From: Kiloniellaceae bacterium
GTDB lineage: Bacteria > Pseudomonadota > Alphaproteobacteria > Kiloniellales > J153
Length of the DNA: 64,000 nt
Assembly: GCA_021776115.1 (NCBI GenBank)
Contig: JAJFGN010000049.1
Span: 62,001 to 126,000 of the forward strand
Reading direction: 5' to 3'
The notes under the pieces were generated by a model that saw only the letters and a program-made list of their open reading frames with translations, was not told the origin of the DNA and ran no database searches. Each line of letters starts with the position of its first letter. The first letter of the stretch is position 1. A program made the position numbers and the translations under genes. Shown piece after piece: positions 1 through 11,288 of the stretch.

Positions 1-1
1 C

Positions 2-379
2 GGGCCGGAGATCGAGAGCTTGATCGATAAGGTCGAGGCCGCCGTGAAAGCCTATCCCTTCATGGATACCTACCAGACCTGGCCGGGGCCCAATTCCAAC
101 ACCTTCACGGCCAGCATCGCCCGCGCGGCGCCCGAACTCGGTCTCGACCTGCCGCCAACCGCGATCGGAAAGGACTATCTCGGCATCACCCGTTTTGTGG
201 CGTCATCGCCCAGCGGCACCGGCTTTCAAGTTTCCGTTCTGGGCGTTCTTGGTTTCATGGTGGGGTTAGAAGAAGGCCTGGAAGTGAACGTATTGGGCCT
301 CAGCTTCGGCCTTGATCCTCTCGGTCTCGCCATCAAGCTGCCGGGGATTGGCCGCCTTGGCGCGGAGCGTTCCCCCTAA
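2..379 (+). CDS. DUF3750-like conserved protein, C-terminal part (5' end outside window)
   Basis: Frame is open to the window edge (GPEIESLIDKVEAAVKAYPFMDTYQTWPGPNSNTFTA...); the WPGPNSNTF motif resembles the DUF3750 family. Confidence 0.65.
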   Translation, partial: GPEIESLIDKVEAAVKAYPFMDTYQTWPGPNSNTFTASIARAAPELGLDLPPTAIGKDYLGITRFVASSPSGTGFQVSVLGVLGFMVGLEEGLEVNVLGLSFGLDPLGLAIKLPGIGRLGAERSP

Positions 380-495
380 GGTGAATTCGCCCTAGGCGCC
401 GCTTGCCCGCCACTTCATCGCGTGGAATAACGGCCTCGAGGGCGAATCGCACCACGCTTACCGCGTCGGCGGCCAAAGGTAGTTGTGACAAGACC

Positions 496-1227
496 ATGAG
501 TGTTTGGGGCAAAATTCTTGGGGGCGCCGCTGGCTTCGCTTTGGGCGGGCCGCTTGGGGCGTTGATCGGCGCCGCCGCTGGACACGCGGTCGATAAAATG
601 CGTGCGCCTGAGCAAGAGGGCGGCGAGGACGACGCCACCAAAAAAGTCGCCTTCACGATCGCGGTGGTCGTACTCGGCGCCAAGATGGCCAAGGCCGACG
701 GCAAGGTCACGCCCGACGAGATAAGTGCTTTCAAAGAAGTCTTCCGGGTCCCGCCCGACGAAATGAAGAACGTCGGCCGCTTGTTCAACAAAGCACGCAA
801 CGATGCGTCCGGGTTCGAACCTTATGCCTGGCAGATCGGGCGCATGTTCAAGAACAACCCGGCGGTCCTGGCCGAATTGCTGGACGGCCTGTTCCACATC
901 GCCCGTGCCGACGGCGCGGTCACCGACGACGAGTTGACTTTCCTGGAGCAGATCGCGCGGATCTTCGGGCTGGATGCGGCCGAGTGGGACCGGATCCGCG
1001 CCGCGAACTTGGGGCCGGACAAGTCCGATCCTCACGTCATTCTGGGCGTTACCCGTGACGCGAGCCGCGATGAGATCAAGTCGGCGTACCGAAAACTCGT
1101 GCGCGAGAACCATCCCGACCGCCTGGTCGCCCAAGGCATGCCGCAAGAATTCGTCGACCTGGCCAATGAGCGCCTGGCAACGATCAATGCCGCCTATGAG
1201 AAGGTCCGCCCACGGGCCGGTACGTGA
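496..1227 (+). CDS. DjlA-like protein: glycine-zipper N-terminus, TerB domain, C-terminal J domain
   Basis: Starts MSVWGKILGGAAGFALGGPLGALIGAAAGHAVDKM; TerB-like middle; C-terminal DPHVILGVTRDASRDEIKSAYRKLVRENHPDRLV with the HPD motif of DnaJ. Confidence 0.85.
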   Translation: MSVWGKILGGAAGFALGGPLGALIGAAAGHAVDKMRAPEQEGGEDDATKKVAFTIAVVVLGAKMAKADGKVTPDEISAFKEVFRVPPDEMKNVGRLFNKARNDASGFEPYAWQIGRMFKNNPAVLAELLDGLFHIARADGAVTDDELTFLEQIARIFGLDAAEWDRIRAANLGPDKSDPHVILGVTRDASRDEIKSAYRKLVRENHPDRLVAQGMPQEFVDLANERLATINAAYEKVRPRAGT

Positions 1228-2114
1228 TTTCCGTGCCTATCCGCCCGCTTCACCTGGCCGCCCTGGTTTTTGTCACCCTTGTTTGGGGCATGAACTTCGC
1301 CGCTGCGAAGATTGGCTTGGCGCAACTGCCACCACTCCTGATGATGTCTTTGCGCTGGGCCCTGGTCGGCCTGATGGTGGCGCCCTTCGTGCCGATGCCT
1401 CGCGGGCGTTGGCGCGAAACCTTCTTGGTTTCTTTCACCTTGGGGTTCGCACACTTTTCCCTAATGTTTTCGGGCTTGCGGGACCTCGATGCCGCCACCG
1501 CCGCGATCGCAATTCAACTGCAGGTGCCTTTCGCCGCCTTGCTGGCCGCGGTTATCTTCAAGGATACTTTGGGCTGGCGGCGGGCCTTGGGAATGGCGGT
1601 CGCGTTCGCCGGCGTCGCAATCATCGCCGGGGAGCCGAAGCTCGACGGTCACTACGCCGCCTTGGCGATGGTAATCGCGGCGGCCTGCATATGGTCGGTC
1701 GCGAATATGCAAATCAAGCTGATGGGCGAGATCAACGGCATGGTTTTTAACGGGTGGATCGGGATCTTCGCAGCGCCGCAACTGGCGCTAGGGTCTTGGC
1801 TACTCGAAGAAGGTCAACTCGCGGCGCTCTCGGCGGCCGATTGGCGGGCCTATGTCTCGATCCTGTATCAAGCCGTCGTGGTTGTGATCGTAGGGTACGG
1901 CCTTTGGTTCTACCTGCTGCGTAAGTACGAGGTAAATCAGGTGATGCCGTTTATCCTGTTGGTCCCGCCCTTCGGGGTTCTGTCCGGCATACTCCTGCTC
2001 GGGGAAACCATATCGCTCACCTTTATCCTGGGCGGGTTGCTGACCGTGGTTGGCGTCGGGATCATTATCCTGCGGTGGCCGAGGCTCGTCGCCCCCGAGG
2101 CGGAGCGCGTGTGA
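1224..2114 (+). CDS. EamA/DMT family transporter
   Basis: About 10 hydrophobic segments with duplicated EamA-like architecture; overlaps the upstream stop codon by 4 nt. Confidence 0.9.
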   Translation: MISVPIRPLHLAALVFVTLVWGMNFAAAKIGLAQLPPLLMMSLRWALVGLMVAPFVPMPRGRWRETFLVSFTLGFAHFSLMFSGLRDLDAATAAIAIQLQVPFAALLAAVIFKDTLGWRRALGMAVAFAGVAIIAGEPKLDGHYAALAMVIAAACIWSVANMQIKLMGEINGMVFNGWIGIFAAPQLALGSWLLEEGQLAALSAADWRAYVSILYQAVVVVIVGYGLWFYLLRKYEVNQVMPFILLVPPFGVLSGILLLGETISLTFILGGLLTVVGVGIIILRWPRLVAPEAERV

Positions 2115-2827
2115 TGAATCCGTTTTACGAACGCCCGTCGCCCAATTTCGACGCCCGCCCGGCCGGGCAGGCGGTCGACATTCTGCTCTTGCATTATACC
2201 GGCATGCGCGACGGCGAGATGGCGTTGACTCGCTTGTGCGACCCAGCGGCCAAGGTCAGCGCGCACTATTGTGTCGGCGAGGATGGCGGCGTGACGCGCC
2301 TGGTGGCCGAAGCGGCCCGCGCCTGGCATGCCGGGGCCGGATGCTGGGCCGGCGCCAGCGACATCAACGCCCGCTCGATCGGCATCGAAATAGTCAATCC
2401 TGGGCATGAGTTTGGCTACCGCGCCTTCCCGGATGCTCAGATCGTGGCGGTTATCGAGCTTTGCCAGGATATTTTAAGCCGCCACCGCATCCCGGCTGGG
2501 CGCGTCCTGGGTCATTCCGACGTCGCGCCCCTGCGCAAGGAAGACCCCGGCGAGCTTTTTCCTTGGTCCCGTTTGGCGGCGGCGGGCATAGGGCTCTGGC
2601 CTGGGCGCGCCGAAGCGGCGGCGTCGGATCCCAGTCAGGCCCAAATCAAACACCGCCTGGGCAGGTTCGGCTATGGATATCTGGAAGACGACTTCGGCGC
2701 TGTCGTGCGGGCCTTTCACCGCCACTTCCGCCCGGAAGCCGTAACCGCCGGCGCCGATGCCGAGACCGCGGGGATTCTCGATGCCCTCTTAGCCTGCTCG
2801 ATTGACGGCGCCGGGCCGCGCCCCTAG
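2114..2827 (+). CDS. N-acetylmuramoyl-L-alanine amidase (AmpD/AmiD-like, Amidase_2)
   Basis: ILLLHYTGM...VSAHYCVGEDGGVTRLVAEAARAWHAG...SIGIEIVNPG...VLGHSDVAPLRKEDPGELFPW, matching Amidase_2 zinc-site motifs. Confidence 0.9.
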   Translation: MNPFYERPSPNFDARPAGQAVDILLLHYTGMRDGEMALTRLCDPAAKVSAHYCVGEDGGVTRLVAEAARAWHAGAGCWAGASDINARSIGIEIVNPGHEFGYRAFPDAQIVAVIELCQDILSRHRIPAGRVLGHSDVAPLRKEDPGELFPWSRLAAAGIGLWPGRAEAAASDPSQAQIKHRLGRFGYGYLEDDFGAVVRAFHRHFRPEAVTAGADAETAGILDALLACSIDGAGPRP

Positions 2828-2836
2828 GTATAAGAA

Positions 2837-3238
<402 letters not shown>

Positions 3239-3492
3239 AATTTATCCAGTTGATATATAACGATTTTTATCTCGAATATCAATCTATAGTTGTATTTTTC
3301 TCAGGCCGGCGCCGGTGCGTGCCACAGAATTGACATCGGCCTCCATAACAAGAACATTACAAGAACAAAGTGTTGGCGCAATCGGCGCAGAGTCTTGTCC
3401 AGCTTGGGCGATGCAAAACCGATGGCTGATTCCAATCACTACAAGGGACGGGCCAATTAATAGCTTCTTAACCACCTCGGTATTACTTGAGT

Positions 3493-3538
3493 CCCATTGA
3501 CTCCCTATTGAAACCCATGCTATCCCGGTCAATCCCAA
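3493..3538. promoter_or_regulatory. Candidate MraZ-box operator: five helically phased CCC(A/T/G) repeats
   Basis: CCC triplets start at 3493, 3503, 3514, 3524 and 3534 (10-11 nt period); on the minus strand TGGGA-N5-CGGGA-N5-TGGGT-N6-AGGGA-N5-TGGGA, about 95 nt upstream of mraZ. Confidence 0.7.
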
Positions 3539-3629
3539 AAATGGGATGGTTTGGCGGCCAAATGAGCGGTGCGGGCGGATACCGGGGAGCGTGGCTCAGC
3601 GGCGCACGCCGTGGGAGGGGCAAGTGGCG

Positions 3630-4091
3630 ATGTTCATCGGCACATTCGAGAATAAAATCGACCGTAAAGGTCGAGTCTCGGTGCCGTACCCATTCCGTCA
3701 AGCCCTTGGCACCCAGGCCTTCAACGGAATTGTCGCCTTCGCCTCGTACCGGGACGAGGCAATCGAGGCCTGCGGCTACGACTTTCTAGAGCGCATCAAC
3801 GACAGCATCGAAACGCTGGACCTCTTCTCCAAGGCACAGGACGACTTGGCCACGAGTATTCTTGGCAGTTCCCGTCCCCTGCCCTTCGATACCGAGGGGC
3901 GCATCAACATGCCGCAGGAACTGATGGAACGCGCCGGATTAACGGACGGCGCCGCCTTTGTCGGCAAAGGGCCAATATTTCAGATTTGGGAACCGGGCGC
4001 CCTGCGCCAGCACATGGAAGAGGCGCGGGCACGCGCCAAGGCCGAAGGGCGCAGCTTGTCGTTACGCAAGCCCGCAGTCATCACGCCGTGA
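3630..4091 (+). CDS. mraZ: Transcriptional regulator / cell division protein MraZ
   Basis: MFIGTFENKIDRKGRVSVPYPFRQAL; position directly before rsmH. Confidence 0.95.
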   Translation: MFIGTFENKIDRKGRVSVPYPFRQALGTQAFNGIVAFASYRDEAIEACGYDFLERINDSIETLDLFSKAQDDLATSILGSSRPLPFDTEGRINMPQELMERAGLTDGAAFVGKGPIFQIWEPGALRQHMEEARARAKAEGRSLSLRKPAVITP

Positions 4092-5116
4092 CCGGGCGCG
4101 AACGAAATCAATCCTCAGGTACGCCCGGCGGGCACACGCCCGTTATGCTGCGCGAGGTCATCGAGGCTCTGGCCCCGCGCGACGGCGCCATCTACGTCGA
4201 CGGCACCTTCGGCGCCGGCGGATACGCGCGCGCCATCGTCGAGGCCGCCCAGACGAAAGTTTACGGTATCGACCGAGACCCCGAGGCGGTCAGCCGCGCC
4301 GCCACGCTCGTACGCCAGTATCCGGGACGTTTGACAGTGATCGCCGGCCGCTTCGGCGACATGGATCGCCACCTGCATGAGCAAGGCATCCAGGCGGTCG
4401 ACGGCGTCGCCCTGGATCTGGGCGTATCGTCCATGCAGATCGACGAGGCGGAACGCGGATTTTCGTTTCGCTTCGACGCCGCGATCGACATGCGTATGGG
4501 CGGGCGCGAACAGGGGTACCCAAGCGCCGCCGACGTGGTCAACGACATGGCGGAAGACGACCTCGCCGACATCATCAAGCGCTTTGGCGAGGAGCGCCGG
4601 GCGCGCCAAGTCGCGCGCGCCATCGTCTCCGCCCGCCAGGACGGGCGGATAGAGCGAACCGGGCAACTGGCCGATATCGTTCGCGGCGCCGTCGCGCGCG
4701 GTGCTCGCGACGCCCAAGGTATCGATAATTCGACCCGCACGTTTCAGGCGCTTCGGATTTACACCAACGATGAGTTGGGCGAGTTGGAGCGTGGTTTAAG
4801 GGCGGCCGAGCGCCTGCTCGCACCAGGCGGGCGGCTCGCGGTCGTCGCGTTTCACAGCTTGGAAGACCGGATAGTCAAAACTTTCCTGCGGCAGCGCAGC
4901 GGTGGGCAATCGCGCGCGCCCCGTCACCTTCCCGAAACACCCAGCGACGCCGCCCCCGACCCCACGTTTAAGCTTCTGTTCAAGGGCCTTTGCCGGCCCA
5001 GCCAGGCGGAGTGTGACGCAAATCCTCGCGCCCGCTCCGCCCGGCTGCGGGCCGCCGAGCGGACTGGGGCGCCGGCTTGGCCATCGAACGACGAGGAACG
5101 CGAATGGGCGGCGTAA
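4088..5116 (+). CDS. rsmH: 16S rRNA (cytosine(1402)-N(4))-methyltransferase RsmH (MraW)
   Basis: HTPVMLREVIEAL...YVDGTFGAGGYARAI...LDLGVSSMQID...GGRLAVVAFHSLEDRIVK; GTG start overlaps the mraZ stop (GTGA). Confidence 0.97.
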   Translation: MTGRERNQSSGTPGGHTPVMLREVIEALAPRDGAIYVDGTFGAGGYARAIVEAAQTKVYGIDRDPEAVSRAATLVRQYPGRLTVIAGRFGDMDRHLHEQGIQAVDGVALDLGVSSMQIDEAERGFSFRFDAAIDMRMGGREQGYPSAADVVNDMAEDDLADIIKRFGEERRARQVARAIVSARQDGRIERTGQLADIVRGAVARGARDAQGIDNSTRTFQALRIYTNDELGELERGLRAAERLLAPGGRLAVVAFHSLEDRIVKTFLRQRSGGQSRAPRHLPETPSDAAPDPTFKLLFKGLCRPSQAECDANPRARSARLRAAERTGAPAWPSNDEEREWAA

Positions 5117-5499
5117 GGCGCATGGCGGTTCCGCTGAGTATCGTTACGACGCTGGCGATCGCTGTGATGCTCTTTCACCTCAAGCAAAGGGTCGGCGGCC
5201 TTGAAAAGGAATTGGCGCAGGTCAACCGCACCATCGGTACCCATCAAGAAACGATCCAGGTCCTGCGAAGCGAGTGGAGCTTTCTGAACCGGCCCGCGAA
5301 CATCGCCGACTTGGCAAAGAAACTTCTAAACATGCAGCGCACGCCGCCTGACCGCGTGATTCGCCTGGAAGACCTCCCGGTTCGTGCGCCTAGCAACAGC
5401 GTTACGCAAACCGCGGGAGCGTCTTCGATCCTGCCAAAGTCAAGCGCCCTGACCGTCCGTACCGGCGGCTTGACCCGTCAGACAGGGAGTCTTCAATGA
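5104..5499 (+). CDS. ftsL: Cell division protein FtsL-like
   Basis: Small single-TM coiled-coil protein between rsmH and ftsI. Confidence 0.8.
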   Translation: MGGVRRMAVPLSIVTTLAIAVMLFHLKQRVGGLEKELAQVNRTIGTHQETIQVLRSEWSFLNRPANIADLAKKLLNMQRTPPDRVIRLEDLPVRAPSNSVTQTAGASSILPKSSALTVRTGGLTRQTGSLQ

Positions 5500-7268
5500 A
5501 AACCGGCGCACCAAGGAACGCGAATGTCCGCGACCGTCAATTGCCGCCGTTGCCGCGCCATCCGCATGCCAGACATTTACTTGCCGGGAACACGGCCGCC
5601 ACCTTGGAAATCGGCCGAACCCGTTTGCTTGTCGCCGGTCTAATCTTCGCCCTGGCCTTCACCGTGGTTGGCGGCCGGCTGATCGAGTTGGCGCTTTGGA
5701 GCGACGGCACGACCCCGCGCCTGGCCCAATCCACCGTGTCGCCGCGCCCCTTCACAGGCCGCGCCGATATCATTGACCGAAATGGCGTGATCCTCGCCGC
5801 CAACGTGCCAACCGCATCGCTTTATGCCGACCCGCGCTTGATCCGGAACCCCGAAAAAGCGGCGGCGGCGCTGGCCAAGATTCTGCCCGACATGTCGGCC
5901 GTCAAAATTCGGGCCAGACTGGCCAGCGATAGCGCCTTCGTGTGGATCAAACGAAATCTGACGCCGCAGGAACACTACGAAATCAACCGACTGGGAATCC
6001 CGGGCCTCAATTTCCGACGCGGGGTTCAGCGTATCTACCCGAATGGGAAGCTGGGCGCTCACATTATCGGTTTCACCGACTTAGATACGGAAGGCTTGGC
6101 TGGCATCGAGCGTTCCTTCAACGATGTCTTGAAAGAAAGCGCCGTACCGGTCCGCTTAAGTTTGGATGTTCGCGTTCAGCACATCTTGACCGAGGAACTG
6201 GCGGCGACGATGAAGGAATTCGACGCGATCGCCGCCGCTGGCGTTGTGATGGATGTGCGTACGGGCGAGACGCTGGCCATGTCGTCCTTGCCGGACTTTA
6301 CACCCGGCGACGCCGGTGCCGCGTCGAACGATGCGCGATTCAACCGCGCGACCCTCGGCCTGTACGAGATGGGGTCGGTCTTCAAGATCTTCACGACCGC
6401 GCAAGCCCTCGATAGCGGCATGGTCACACTGAATGACGGTTACGATACCAGTAAGCCCATCCGCGCGGCGCGTTTTACGATCAACGATTTCAAACCCAAG
6501 AACAGGTGGCAGTCGATCCCTGAAATCTTTATGTATTCCAGCAACATCGGCACCGCTCTCATGGCCAAGGATGCCGGCACGCCGGCGCAGAAGGCCTTTC
6601 TGAGCAAGCTGGGCCTGACGCGAGCATCGAGCATAGAGTTGGGCGAGGTCAGCCCACCAATTCTGCCCTTGCCCTGGCGCGACATCAATACGCTCACGAT
6701 CTCTTACGGTCATGGCATCGCGGTCAGTCCTATCCAAGTCGCGAGCGCGGTCGCCGCGATCGTAAACGGGGGCGAACTGATCCCCGCGACCCTGATAAAG
6801 CGTGAGGTGAATACGCCGGTCGTCGTCCGGAGGGTGATCCGTGAATCGACGTCTCGCGCGATGCGCGACCTGATGCGCCTTGTCGTGCGCCACGGCACCG
6901 GCAGAAAGGCAAATGCGGAAGGACTCTTGATCGGTGGGAAAACCGGCACTTCAGACAAGTTGGTCAACGGCCGCTACGTGCGAGATAAGCGGATCGCGTC
7001 CTTTGTCGGCGCCTTCCCCATGAACGATCCGCGCTATGTCGTCCTGATCATGATCGACGAGCCCAAGGGCACGAAGAAGACCTACAACTACGCGACCGGC
7101 GGTTGGGTCGCGGCGCCGGCCATGCGCAATGTCGTCGAAAGGATCGCACCGATCTTGGGCGTCGCGCCGGCCACCGAGGGCTTTGAAACCGCATCGAGCG
7201 AACGCATCCTGGTACGAACCAAGGCCCGGGCGCAACAAGCAAAGGCGCAACGGATTGCGGTTAACTGA
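5496..7268 (+). CDS. ftsI: Peptidoglycan D,D-transpeptidase FtsI (PBP3)
   Basis: GSVFKIFTTA (SxxK), SSN, KTGTS motifs; single N-terminal TM; ATGA overlap with ftsL. Confidence 0.96.
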   Translation: MKTGAPRNANVRDRQLPPLPRHPHARHLLAGNTAATLEIGRTRLLVAGLIFALAFTVVGGRLIELALWSDGTTPRLAQSTVSPRPFTGRADIIDRNGVILAANVPTASLYADPRLIRNPEKAAAALAKILPDMSAVKIRARLASDSAFVWIKRNLTPQEHYEINRLGIPGLNFRRGVQRIYPNGKLGAHIIGFTDLDTEGLAGIERSFNDVLKESAVPVRLSLDVRVQHILTEELAATMKEFDAIAAAGVVMDVRTGETLAMSSLPDFTPGDAGAASNDARFNRATLGLYEMGSVFKIFTTAQALDSGMVTLNDGYDTSKPIRAARFTINDFKPKNRWQSIPEIFMYSSNIGTALMAKDAGTPAQKAFLSKLGLTRASSIELGEVSPPILPLPWRDINTLTISYGHGIAVSPIQVASAVAAIVNGGELIPATLIKREVNTPVVVRRVIRESTSRAMRDLMRLVVRHGTGRKANAEGLLIGGKTGTSDKLVNGRYVRDKRIASFVGAFPMNDPRYVVLIMIDEPKGTKKTYNYATGGWVAAPAMRNVVERIAPILGVAPATEGFETASSERILVRTKARAQQAKAQRIAVN

Positions 7269-7275
7269 ACTCCTT

Positions 7276-8754
7276 ATGGATGGGACCACCGAAATGCCGG
7301 CCGAAATGGCGGCGTCGCACGATCCGGATATCCTGGGCCTGACCGCGGACAGTCGCGGCGTCATGCCCGGATTCCTGTTCGCGGCCTTGCCGGGCGCTCA
7401 AGCCGACGGCCGCGATTTTGTCGACCAGGCGGTCGCGAAGGGCGCGCTCGCGGTTCTGGCGCCGAGCGGTACCGAACTTAAAGCCTACGACCCGCCGGTC
7501 CGTTTGCTGACCGCCGACAATCCACGCCGCCAACTGGCGCGCCTGGCGGCGCGCTTTCATGGCGCCCAACCGGAAATCGTGGTGGCCTGTACGGGGACGA
7601 GCGGCAAGACATCGGTCGCCAGCTTTGCCCAGCAGATTTGGCGCGCCCTGGGACACAATGCGGCCAGCATCGGAACGCTGGGTCTCATACCGCCCCGTCC
7701 GGGCGCGCCGAAGTCTCTGACCACGCCGGACCCGGTTGAACTGCACGCCTGCCTGGCCGCCTTGGCCCGCGACGGCGTGGACCGTCTTGTCATGGAAGCC
7801 TCCAGCCACGGGTTGGATCAATACCGTTTGGACGGCGTCAAGATCGCCGCGGCCGCCTTCACCAATCTGTCGCGCGATCACTTGGATTACCATGCCGACA
7901 TGGCGAGCTACCTGGCCGCGAAGTTGCGCTTGTTCAGCGAAATTCTCAGCCCCGAGGGTACGGCGGTCATCAACATCGATATTCCGGAAGCACCGAAGAT
8001 TCGCGAAGCCTGCGCCGCACGCGATCTGAAACTCATTACCTTTGGCACCGGCCCGTGCGACCTCCGCCTGGTTCGTCAAACGCCGAACGCGGAGGGCCAG
8101 GACCTCGCGCTGGAGGTGTTCGGCCGCCCCTACGCGCTGTCGCTAAAGATCGCGGGCACCTTTCAAGCCTTCAATGCCTTGGCGGCGCTGGGCCTGGTGC
8201 TGGCTTCCGGCGCCGAAGAGTCCGCCGCGGTCGCGGCGCTTTCGGGCCTGGAGGGCGTGCCCGGCCGGCTCGAGCCGATCGGCGAAACGCTGGCGGGCGG
8301 GCGTGTCTATGTCGATTACGCGCACAAGCCTGGCGCGCTCGAAGCGGTGCTGCAGGCAGTGCGCCCACACACGCGCAACACGCTTTGGGTCGTCTTCGGC
8401 TGCGGCGGCGACCGGGACGAAGGCAAACGCCCCATGATGGGCAAGATCGCGATCCGCCTGGCCGACCGCGTGATCGTCACCGACGATAACCCGCGCACGG
8501 AAGACCCGGCGAAGATCCGCCACGCGGTCATGAGCGCGGCGCCGGGCGCGCTTGAGATCGGCGATCGCGGGAACGCCATCGCCACCGCCATCGCTGGTTT
8601 AGGCCGCGGCGATACCTTGATTATCGCTGGCAAGGGACACGAATCCGGCCAGATCGTCGGCACCGAGGTTTTGCCGTTCGATGACCGGGAGGTCGCCCGG
8701 GCCGCCATCGCCGCGCAAGAAGGCACGGCCGAGTCCGCTGGAGGCGCCCGGTGA
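7276..8754 (+). CDS. murE: UDP-N-acetylmuramoyl-L-alanyl-D-glutamate--2,6-diaminopimelate ligase
   Basis: GTSGKTSVASF, MEASSHGLDQYRL, DDNPRTEDP (the DNPR motif of meso-DAP-adding enzymes). Confidence 0.96.
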   Translation: MDGTTEMPAEMAASHDPDILGLTADSRGVMPGFLFAALPGAQADGRDFVDQAVAKGALAVLAPSGTELKAYDPPVRLLTADNPRRQLARLAARFHGAQPEIVVACTGTSGKTSVASFAQQIWRALGHNAASIGTLGLIPPRPGAPKSLTTPDPVELHACLAALARDGVDRLVMEASSHGLDQYRLDGVKIAAAAFTNLSRDHLDYHADMASYLAAKLRLFSEILSPEGTAVINIDIPEAPKIREACAARDLKLITFGTGPCDLRLVRQTPNAEGQDLALEVFGRPYALSLKIAGTFQAFNALAALGLVLASGAEESAAVAALSGLEGVPGRLEPIGETLAGGRVYVDYAHKPGALEAVLQAVRPHTRNTLWVVFGCGGDRDEGKRPMMGKIAIRLADRVIVTDDNPRTEDPAKIRHAVMSAAPGALEIGDRGNAIATAIAGLGRGDTLIIAGKGHESGQIVGTEVLPFDDREVARAAIAAQEGTAESAGGAR

Positions 8755-10175
8755 GTCGCGAGATCCTATGGAGCGCAACAGAGGCCGCCGAGGCAACGGG
8801 CGGGCGTAATACGGCCAATTGGCGCGCAAGTGGCGTCTCCATCGACACGCGCAGCCTGCAACCGGGCGATCTATTCATCGCCTTGCAGGGACCGAATTTC
8901 GATGGCCACGAATTCATCGGCCAAGCCTTCGCGGCCGGGGCCGCGGCGGTCATGTCGCACAACGAACCGGATGGCCGCGCGCCAGGTCCCATGCTGATCG
9001 TCGACGATACCCTAGCGGCCTTGTGGCGTCTTGGCGCGGCGGCGCGGGAACGCAGCCCGGCCCGCTTCGTCGGTGTGACCGGCAGTGTCGGAAAGACCGG
9101 CACCAAAGAGGCGCTGGTTTTGTGTCTGGGCGCGCAGGCGCCGGTGACCTCCAGCCTTGGCGGCCTCAACAACCATTGGGGGCTACCGCTCAGTCTGGCC
9201 CGCATGCCGCGCCAGGCGGTCTACGGCATATTCGAGATCGGTATGAACCACGCGGGCGAATTGCGCGAACTGAGTCGTCTGCTTAAGCCAGAAGTCGCGT
9301 TGATCACAACGGTGGAAGCCGTCCATATCGGCCACTTCGCTTCGGTGGAAGAGATCGCCGACGCCAAGGCCGAGATCTTCGAGGCTATGACAGCGGACGG
9401 CACCGCCGTCTTGAACCGCGACAACCCGCACTTCGACAGATTGTCCAAACATGCGGGCGCCGCCAAGCTGCGCCGGGTCATCTCGTTCGGCCAGCACGCC
9501 GACGCCGACGTGCGGGCTATCGACGCCACTTTGGGCGCCAACGACAGCAAGGTGCGCGCGGAGGTATTCGGCGCCCCCTTGGAATATACGGTCGCCCTGC
9601 CGGGCGCACACTGGGTCGCGAACTCTCTGGCTGTCCTGGCCACGGTCACGGCATTGGGCGCGGACGTGCAGGCGGCGGCGGCGCAACTCGCCAGGCTCTC
9701 GCCGGTAAAGGGGCGCGGCGCGCGACACAGCGTTCACGTCTCGGGCGGCGAGTTTCTCCTGATCGACGATGCCTACAACGCCAGCCCCGCCTCAATGCGT
9801 GCCGCCATCGATGTCCTGGGGCGGGCCGAGACCGGCCCCGGCGGGCGCCGCATCGCCGTTTTGGGCGACATGTTGGAGCTCGGCGAGATCGCGGCTGAGG
9901 CACATATTGGATTGGCTGACCCGCTGCGTAACGCGGGCGTCGACCTAGTGATCACCTGTGGCCCCGACATGGCCGGCCTGCAGGACGCTCTGCCCCCGGC
10001 AATGCGTGGCGGACACGGCACCGATTCGCGCGCCGCGGTACCCCTGGTTCTAGCCACCGCCGGCGCCGGCGACGTCGTCATGGTGAAGGGATCTCTGGGC
10101 AGCCGCATGGCGCTCGTGGTCGACGCCATTCTCAACAGCGATACGTCCGCGCCCCGCGCGGCCAACGGCGGGTAA
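8751..10175 (+). CDS. murF: UDP-N-acetylmuramoyl-tripeptide--D-alanyl-D-alanine ligase
   Basis: [50 protein letters not shown]. Confidence 0.96.
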   Translation: MSREILWSATEAAEATGGRNTANWRASGVSIDTRSLQPGDLFIALQGPNFDGHEFIGQAFAAGAAAVMSHNEPDGRAPGPMLIVDDTLAALWRLGAAARERSPARFVGVTGSVGKTGTKEALVLCLGAQAPVTSSLGGLNNHWGLPLSLARMPRQAVYGIFEIGMNHAGELRELSRLLKPEVALITTVEAVHIGHFASVEEIADAKAEIFEAMTADGTAVLNRDNPHFDRLSKHAGAAKLRRVISFGQHADADVRAIDATLGANDSKVRAEVFGAPLEYTVALPGAHWVANSLAVLATVTALGADVQAAAAQLARLSPVKGRGARHSVHVSGGEFLLIDDAYNASPASMRAAIDVLGRAETGPGGRRIAVLGDMLELGEIAAEAHIGLADPLRNAGVDLVITCGPDMAGLQDALPPAMRGGHGTDSRAAVPLVLATAGAGDVVMVKGSLGSRMALVVDAILNSDTSAPRAANGG

Positions 10176-10186
10176 ACGAGACAGGC

Positions 10187-11275
10187 ATGCTCTATCACTT
10201 TCTAGTCCCGCTGGCCGATGACATTAGTATCTTCAATGTCTTCCGCTACATTACCTTCCGTAGCGGCGCGGCAGTCCTGACGGCGCTGCTTATCAGTTTT
10301 ATCCTGGGCCCCAGAATCATCTCCTGGCTGCGCTCGCGCCAGCGCGAGGGCCAACCGATTCGCAGCGACGGGCCGGCCAGCCACCTGCTAACCAAGCAGG
10401 GCACGCCGACCATGGGCGGATTGATGATCCTTCTGGCGGTCACGATCTCGACCCTGCTTTGGGCCGACCTGACCAACGGTTTCGTTTGGGCGGTTCTGGC
10501 CGTGACCGGCGGCTTCGGTCTGGTCGGTTTTGGCGACGATTATCTGAAGTTGACGCGGCGCAATTCCAAGGGCCTCTCCGGACGCGTCAAATTGATTGCG
10601 CAGGTCGTCATCGCGCTCGGCGCCTCGGCCTGGATCGTGTATCTGGCGCCAAGCGAGATCGAAACGCACCTGGCGATCCCGTTTCTGAAAGACGTGCTGC
10701 TCAATCTAAGCTGGTTCTTTATTCCCTTCGCCATATTCGTCATGGTCGGCGCGTCCAACGCCGTCAACCTCACCGACGGCCTGGACGGACTGGCGACCGT
10801 TCCGGTGATGATCGCCGCCGGTTGTTTCGCCCTCATCGCCTATCTGGTCGGCAACTCGGTCTTCGCAAATTACCTGCAACTGCAATACGTGGCCGGCAGT
10901 GGCGAATTGGCGGTTTTTTGTTCCGCCTTAGTGGGCGCAAGCCTTGGGTTCCTTTGGTTTAATGCCCCGCCTGCCATGGTGTTCATGGGCGACACCGGTT
11001 CGCTGAGTTGCGGCGGCGCCTTGGGAGGCGTCGCGGTCGTTACCAAGCACGAATTGGTCCTGGCTATCATCGGCGGCCTGTTCGTCTTGGAGACGGTCTC
11101 GGTCATCGTTCAGGTCGTATCCTTCAAGTTGACCGGCAAGCGCGTCTTCCGCATGGCGCCGTTGCACCATCACTTCGAGCAGAAGGGTTGGGCCGAACCG
11201 ACCATCGTGATTCGTTTTTGGATCATCGCCTCGATCCTGGCCTTGGCCGGCCTGTCCAGTCTGAAGCTGAGATGA
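10187..11275 (+). CDS. mraY: Phospho-N-acetylmuramoyl-pentapeptide-transferase
   Basis: [68 protein letters not shown]. Confidence 0.97.
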   Translation: MLYHFLVPLADDISIFNVFRYITFRSGAAVLTALLISFILGPRIISWLRSRQREGQPIRSDGPASHLLTKQGTPTMGGLMILLAVTISTLLWADLTNGFVWAVLAVTGGFGLVGFGDDYLKLTRRNSKGLSGRVKLIAQVVIALGASAWIVYLAPSEIETHLAIPFLKDVLLNLSWFFIPFAIFVMVGASNAVNLTDGLDGLATVPVMIAAGCFALIAYLVGNSVFANYLQLQYVAGSGELAVFCSALVGASLGFLWFNAPPAMVFMGDTGSLSCGGALGGVAVVTKHELVLAIIGGLFVLETVSVIVQVVSFKLTGKRVFRMAPLHHHFEQKGWAEPTIVIRFWIIASILALAGLSSLKLR

Positions 11276-11288
11276 AGGGGCGCGGCGC

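Noticed and set aside
3284-3538. Minus-strand 84-aa ORF between rnpB and mraZ
   Set aside because: Overlaps the candidate MraZ operator array; no RBS or homology evidence.
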